From positions 78,451,783-78,515,782 of the forward strand of contig CALNVZ010000174.1 in assembly GCA_940671915.1 (NCBI GenBank): 64,000 nucleotides of DNA, written 5' to 3'. The notes beneath the pieces were generated by a model that worked only from the letters and a program-made list of their open reading frames with translations, was not told the DNA's origin and searched no databases. The DNA is from Paracentrotus lividus (lineage: Eukaryota > Echinodermata > Echinoidea > Camarodonta > Echinidae). Positions 61,215 to 64,000 of this stretch are shown piece after piece. Each line of letters starts with the position of its first letter. The stretch's first letter is position 1. A program made the position numbers and the translations under genes.

Positions 61215-63074
61215 TCATTCTGACCCTACTCCATTTTTCCTTACTGGTGGATATAATCCAGCCATAACCAAATCATACGATGGTGGTAAGCCTGAGTCCT
61301 CTTCATTGACCCTTGATGTCAGGGTGTAGTCATCAGGAGCTGGAGCAGATGGAACAGCATCAGCTCTTGGTGGTGATGCGGGAATTGTAACCATCATCTG
61401 ACTCATCGCGTGTGATCGACCTTGGTAGGGCAAACAGCAAAGTATTATGAAGAAGAGTATGGCGAAAATTGCCAATCCTGCTAAAGCGAATATCCACGGC
61501 CCGGGCCCTGGAGGATATTCAGTTGTGACGTCTGAAAATAAGAAAATAGATTAAACAAAGTATCACGTAAATATTCTTGTTTCTTTAATTTAAGATTGTC
61601 AGTGACGTCAGAGAGAGTGGCGCTGTAACAAGAGGTAATGTACTTGAAGTAGGCCTACGTGTTTCTCAAATAATCCAGGAGAGCCCACGAAAATTTGATA
61701 CAGCTGAAGAAAAAAAAAATCGCCGATAGTCAAAACTCGCCAGGTCCGAGGCTATATCTTTAGTGATTTTATTTGATGAAAATTTCCGCGGCAGCTTTCA
61801 CTTATAAAGATCTAGGCCGGTATTCTCAAAGGCTGACTAAAAGTTAGTTACTAACTTTATTCGCCCTTCAAGAATATAGGAGAATGTTTTGAAGTCTGTA
61901 ATACGTTAGTTGTTTAATTTAGTTTCCAATGGGTTTTATATTGACAAGCCTAAGAATCGTACTAAATTATCATTTAAAAAAATATAAAAATTTGCTTACA
62001 TGTTGTACTCGGGGATGGGGAGCGAATACATCTCACTACAGCGATGTTCTGTTTCGGACACTGTTCTGTTTGATTCCATGCGCTGTGGGAACATTGATGA
62101 AACCTGTCATGCAATCCACAAGCGTCGACCTCAAACCAAGTCTGTATTGACGAAGTCGAGAAGTTGTATGAAGAAAGGTCTAGTCTATCACTGATGTAAA
62201 TCCATTCTGGGTCCAGCTCTGAGCATATTTCCTGCCAAATTAATAATTTATACACATACAGACAAAAAATAGTAACCAGAAAATGGAGATGTGAAATCCT
62301 GGATCTAGCATAAGTATCGAGTGATGTACAGATAGTTATTTTTCTCCTTTTCCGATTTTCCTTTTACTTCATAATATCAGTCCTTATCAAATACTCATAT
62401 TACACTGAATATAATTTTAATATTACGTAGGCCTACCATGTTCATACATGCGAAGTAACTTTTTTTTTATCCCCCTTGCTTCAAAATAGCCTCTTCGCTT
62501 CCCTCATCAATGTTGCTATTTTTCAACGATTAACTCAATTTTCGAGTATACACTGTTTTATTTATTTGTTTCATTTACATGATTTATAAGTAGGCATTGT
62601 AGGAGTCAATTACTAATTTCTACATGTATGTTGTGAACGTATCAGCACATCTACCCCTAAACAATTACTTCAGGGGGGCATTTCATCAAAGGACTTGTCG
62701 GACATTTTATCCGACAAGCTGTTACAAGCTACTGAAATGCTTGCATCTGATTGGCTGAGAGCAAACTTGTCGGATAAAATATCTGACAAGTCCTTTGACG
62801 AAATGCCCCCCAGGACAACTACTCCCAGAAATAGGGTTAGGCTTAGGTGTAGGCCGGGTCCAGGAGGGGGTGATTGTCCTAGAACCGTTGGAAAAGAAAA
62901 CTCACATCCTGAATTTGAACGTCATCCTCCAAGCATACAGAATTCCATATCCCATCGTGGTATACCTCAACTAGTCCGTAATCACTGTTGATTTCACCAT
63001 ATTCATCCAGTAGTCTCACAGGATGATTAGCAACAGATTCTGTTTGAAATGAATCATTCTTCATTTTCTGTACT
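61215..63074 (-). CDS. SRCR-domain transmembrane protein with PPSY tail (5' end not found)
   Basis: Three minus-strand exons: 62906-63074 (donor GTGAGT), 62000-62231 (acceptor TTGGCAG, donor GTAAGC) and 61215-61531 (acceptor TTTTCAG, stop TGA). Phases agree (0 then 1), giving about 238 residues. The SRCR domain starts VRLLDEYGEINSDYGLVEVY, continues HDGIWNSVCLEDDVQIQD across the junction to EICSELDPEW, and ends FEVDACGLHDRFHQCSHSAW and CPKQNIAVVRC. Six cysteines fit the group A pattern. A linker (TTYVTTEYPPGPGP) leads to one helix (WIFALAGLAIFAILFFIILC), CLPYQGRS, and a tail with EDSGLPPSYDLVMAGLYPP. No signal-peptide exon was found up to 64000, so the model is partial; further SRCR domains may lie upstream. 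SRCR proteins often bind microbial or self ligands; a surface receptor role is inference. Confidence 0.85.
62672..62811. mobile_element. Palindromic MITE in SRCR gene intron
   Basis: AGGGGGGCATTTCATCAAAG, then GACTTGTCGGACATTTTATC, on the left pair with GATAAAATATCTGACAAGTC, then CTTTGACGAAATGCCCCCC, on the right. The 140-bp element is nearly all stem. It accounts for the plus-strand open frame at 62695-62991. Confidence 0.8.
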
Positions 63075-64000
63075 CTAAGAAAAAAGTTTCATTGAACACC
63101 TTTAAGGGTGCTAATAATGTGCCGATTAGCACATATCTGTACATAAAATGGTGCTCACCATCACCTCAAGTATTCTGATGTGCTATAGTGAGCACCCATT
63201 CAGGTATTTTTTATAGTCCTGATAATGTAGCAAATTGAAAAATATGTAAAAAGTGCAAAAACGTGATTTTGCACTAATTTATTGAAATATTGAAAAAAGA
63301 AGATATTTCGGCTAATATTGGTCCGATCAATGTAAAATTTTGTATGGATGTTGAGGTATATGTAATATGTAATCCTGTTCTGTTTGTTTCTATTTTGAGA
63401 CAACTCTTTATTAATTATGCAAATTTATGCAAATTAAAGGTCTATTTTTAGAAATTTATCAATATTTTGTTTTAAAAATTGCTATGAAGCCCATATTTAT
63501 GTTAAAAGTTGCTGAGTATAATACTCAATAAAATTATGATTAAAAAAAAGTTGGACTTTCTCATGACTTCCTTTGTATTCTTTTGTTTTATCACTTTCTA
63601 TTGTCTTTGATTATTTTCATTTTTATGTATTTCTTTATGTTTTGGGGTCTTTTCTGTTTCTGAAATGAAAGCAAGATATTATCTTACATTCTATTTAAGT
63701 CTGACATGCAATAATGCAATGTTGTATCACCTAACAACACAATTGGCAGTGTTCTTAGAACAATAGTTGCACTACGCTTTAAATGAAAAAGTCACCCAAA
63801 GGCATATTTGGGGTTGGCAGCAGTTGTGCAGCAGTCATGGATGTTTTAAAGTTGGTTAAATTGGCCGAGACCCCTCCCCCAGTCAGAACAGTCATAATTC
63901 AGTCCTTATATAAAAAGTTGTTAAGTAGGAACCATTGTTTTGACGTGTAATTAGGAAAGTTTAAAAATATCGAAAAATTCAATTATTGCCCATTTGTGTA
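63075..64000. other. SRCR gene upstream intron or flank
   Basis: No signal-peptide exon is recognised on the minus strand. GTGCTCACCAT and ATAGTGAGCAC near 63150-63198 form a short inverted motif. The rest is AT-rich. Confidence 0.4.

Noticed and set aside
62695..62991. 98-codon plus-strand frame
   Set aside because: Formed by the palindromic MITE and antisense to the SRCR exon.

Overview
The window reads as AT-rich nuclear DNA of an invertebrate animal. An echinoderm, and most likely a sea urchin, is my best guess. The evidence is spliced genes with GT-AG introns, an SRCR (scavenger receptor cysteine-rich) exon set, CR1/L2/Jockey-type retroelement relics, and dense short-TIR and foldback DNA elements. 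No species-diagnostic marker was found, so this placement is inference. Most short open frames here are repeat or antisense shadows.

The core of the window is a tandem family of four small two-exon genes on the + strand, here called A to D. Exon 1 (about 94-175 nt) encodes a signal peptide and the start of an Arg/Gly-rich segment. It always ends in phase 1 at a GTAAG donor. Exon 2 encodes a short Ser/Gly/Arg-rich extracellular segment, one transmembrane helix, and a Thr/Asn/Asp-rich cytoplasmic tail ending in PPSYxxVV plus a conserved NTYxTxxAAYENKGME-like tail. A (4770-7377), C (37582-47727) and D (54501-58519) are intact. B (20932-29142) is broken: its promoter is separated from exon 1 by a foldback element, exon 1 is frameshifted, and exon 2 has an 8-nt deletion that removes the PPSY tail. 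I do not recognise a named family.

The last gene is on the - strand (61215-63074). It encodes a single SRCR domain followed by a transmembrane helix and a short tail with the same PPSYxxV motif. Its transmembrane/PPSY exon starts at the same intron phase (phase 1) as exon 2 of A-D, which hints at a shared terminal module or shared signalling logic. The PPxY motif can recruit WW-domain proteins such as Nedd4-type ubiquitin ligases, and YxxV can serve as an endocytic signal.

B and C lie in recent segmental duplicates: 7775-10503 matches 34805-37353, and 26880-29990 matches parts of 37789-49170. D shares flanking blocks with them. Comparing the copies gives empty/filled site pairs that define many insertions precisely. 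These include a 5'-truncated non-LTR retrotransposon at 10504-18575 split by two TIR elements, a 2.1-kb foldback element at 18699-20789, Harbinger-like MITEs with TTA duplications, TA-flanked TIR elements at 37907-40066, 40909-47017 and 56002-57559, and a TTAA-flanked MITE at 47943-48638. Upstream of B, C and D a block is conserved that carries a perfect kappa-B type site (GGGAAATCCC) and a CATAAAAG core-promoter candidate.

Layout: 1-4769 repeats and gene A upstream; 4770-7377 gene A; 7775-31075 locus B with nested transposons; 31105-34800 spacer; 34805-49190 locus C; 49191-53380 insertions; 53390-58519 locus D; 58520-61180 foldback DNA; 61215-64000 SRCR gene.
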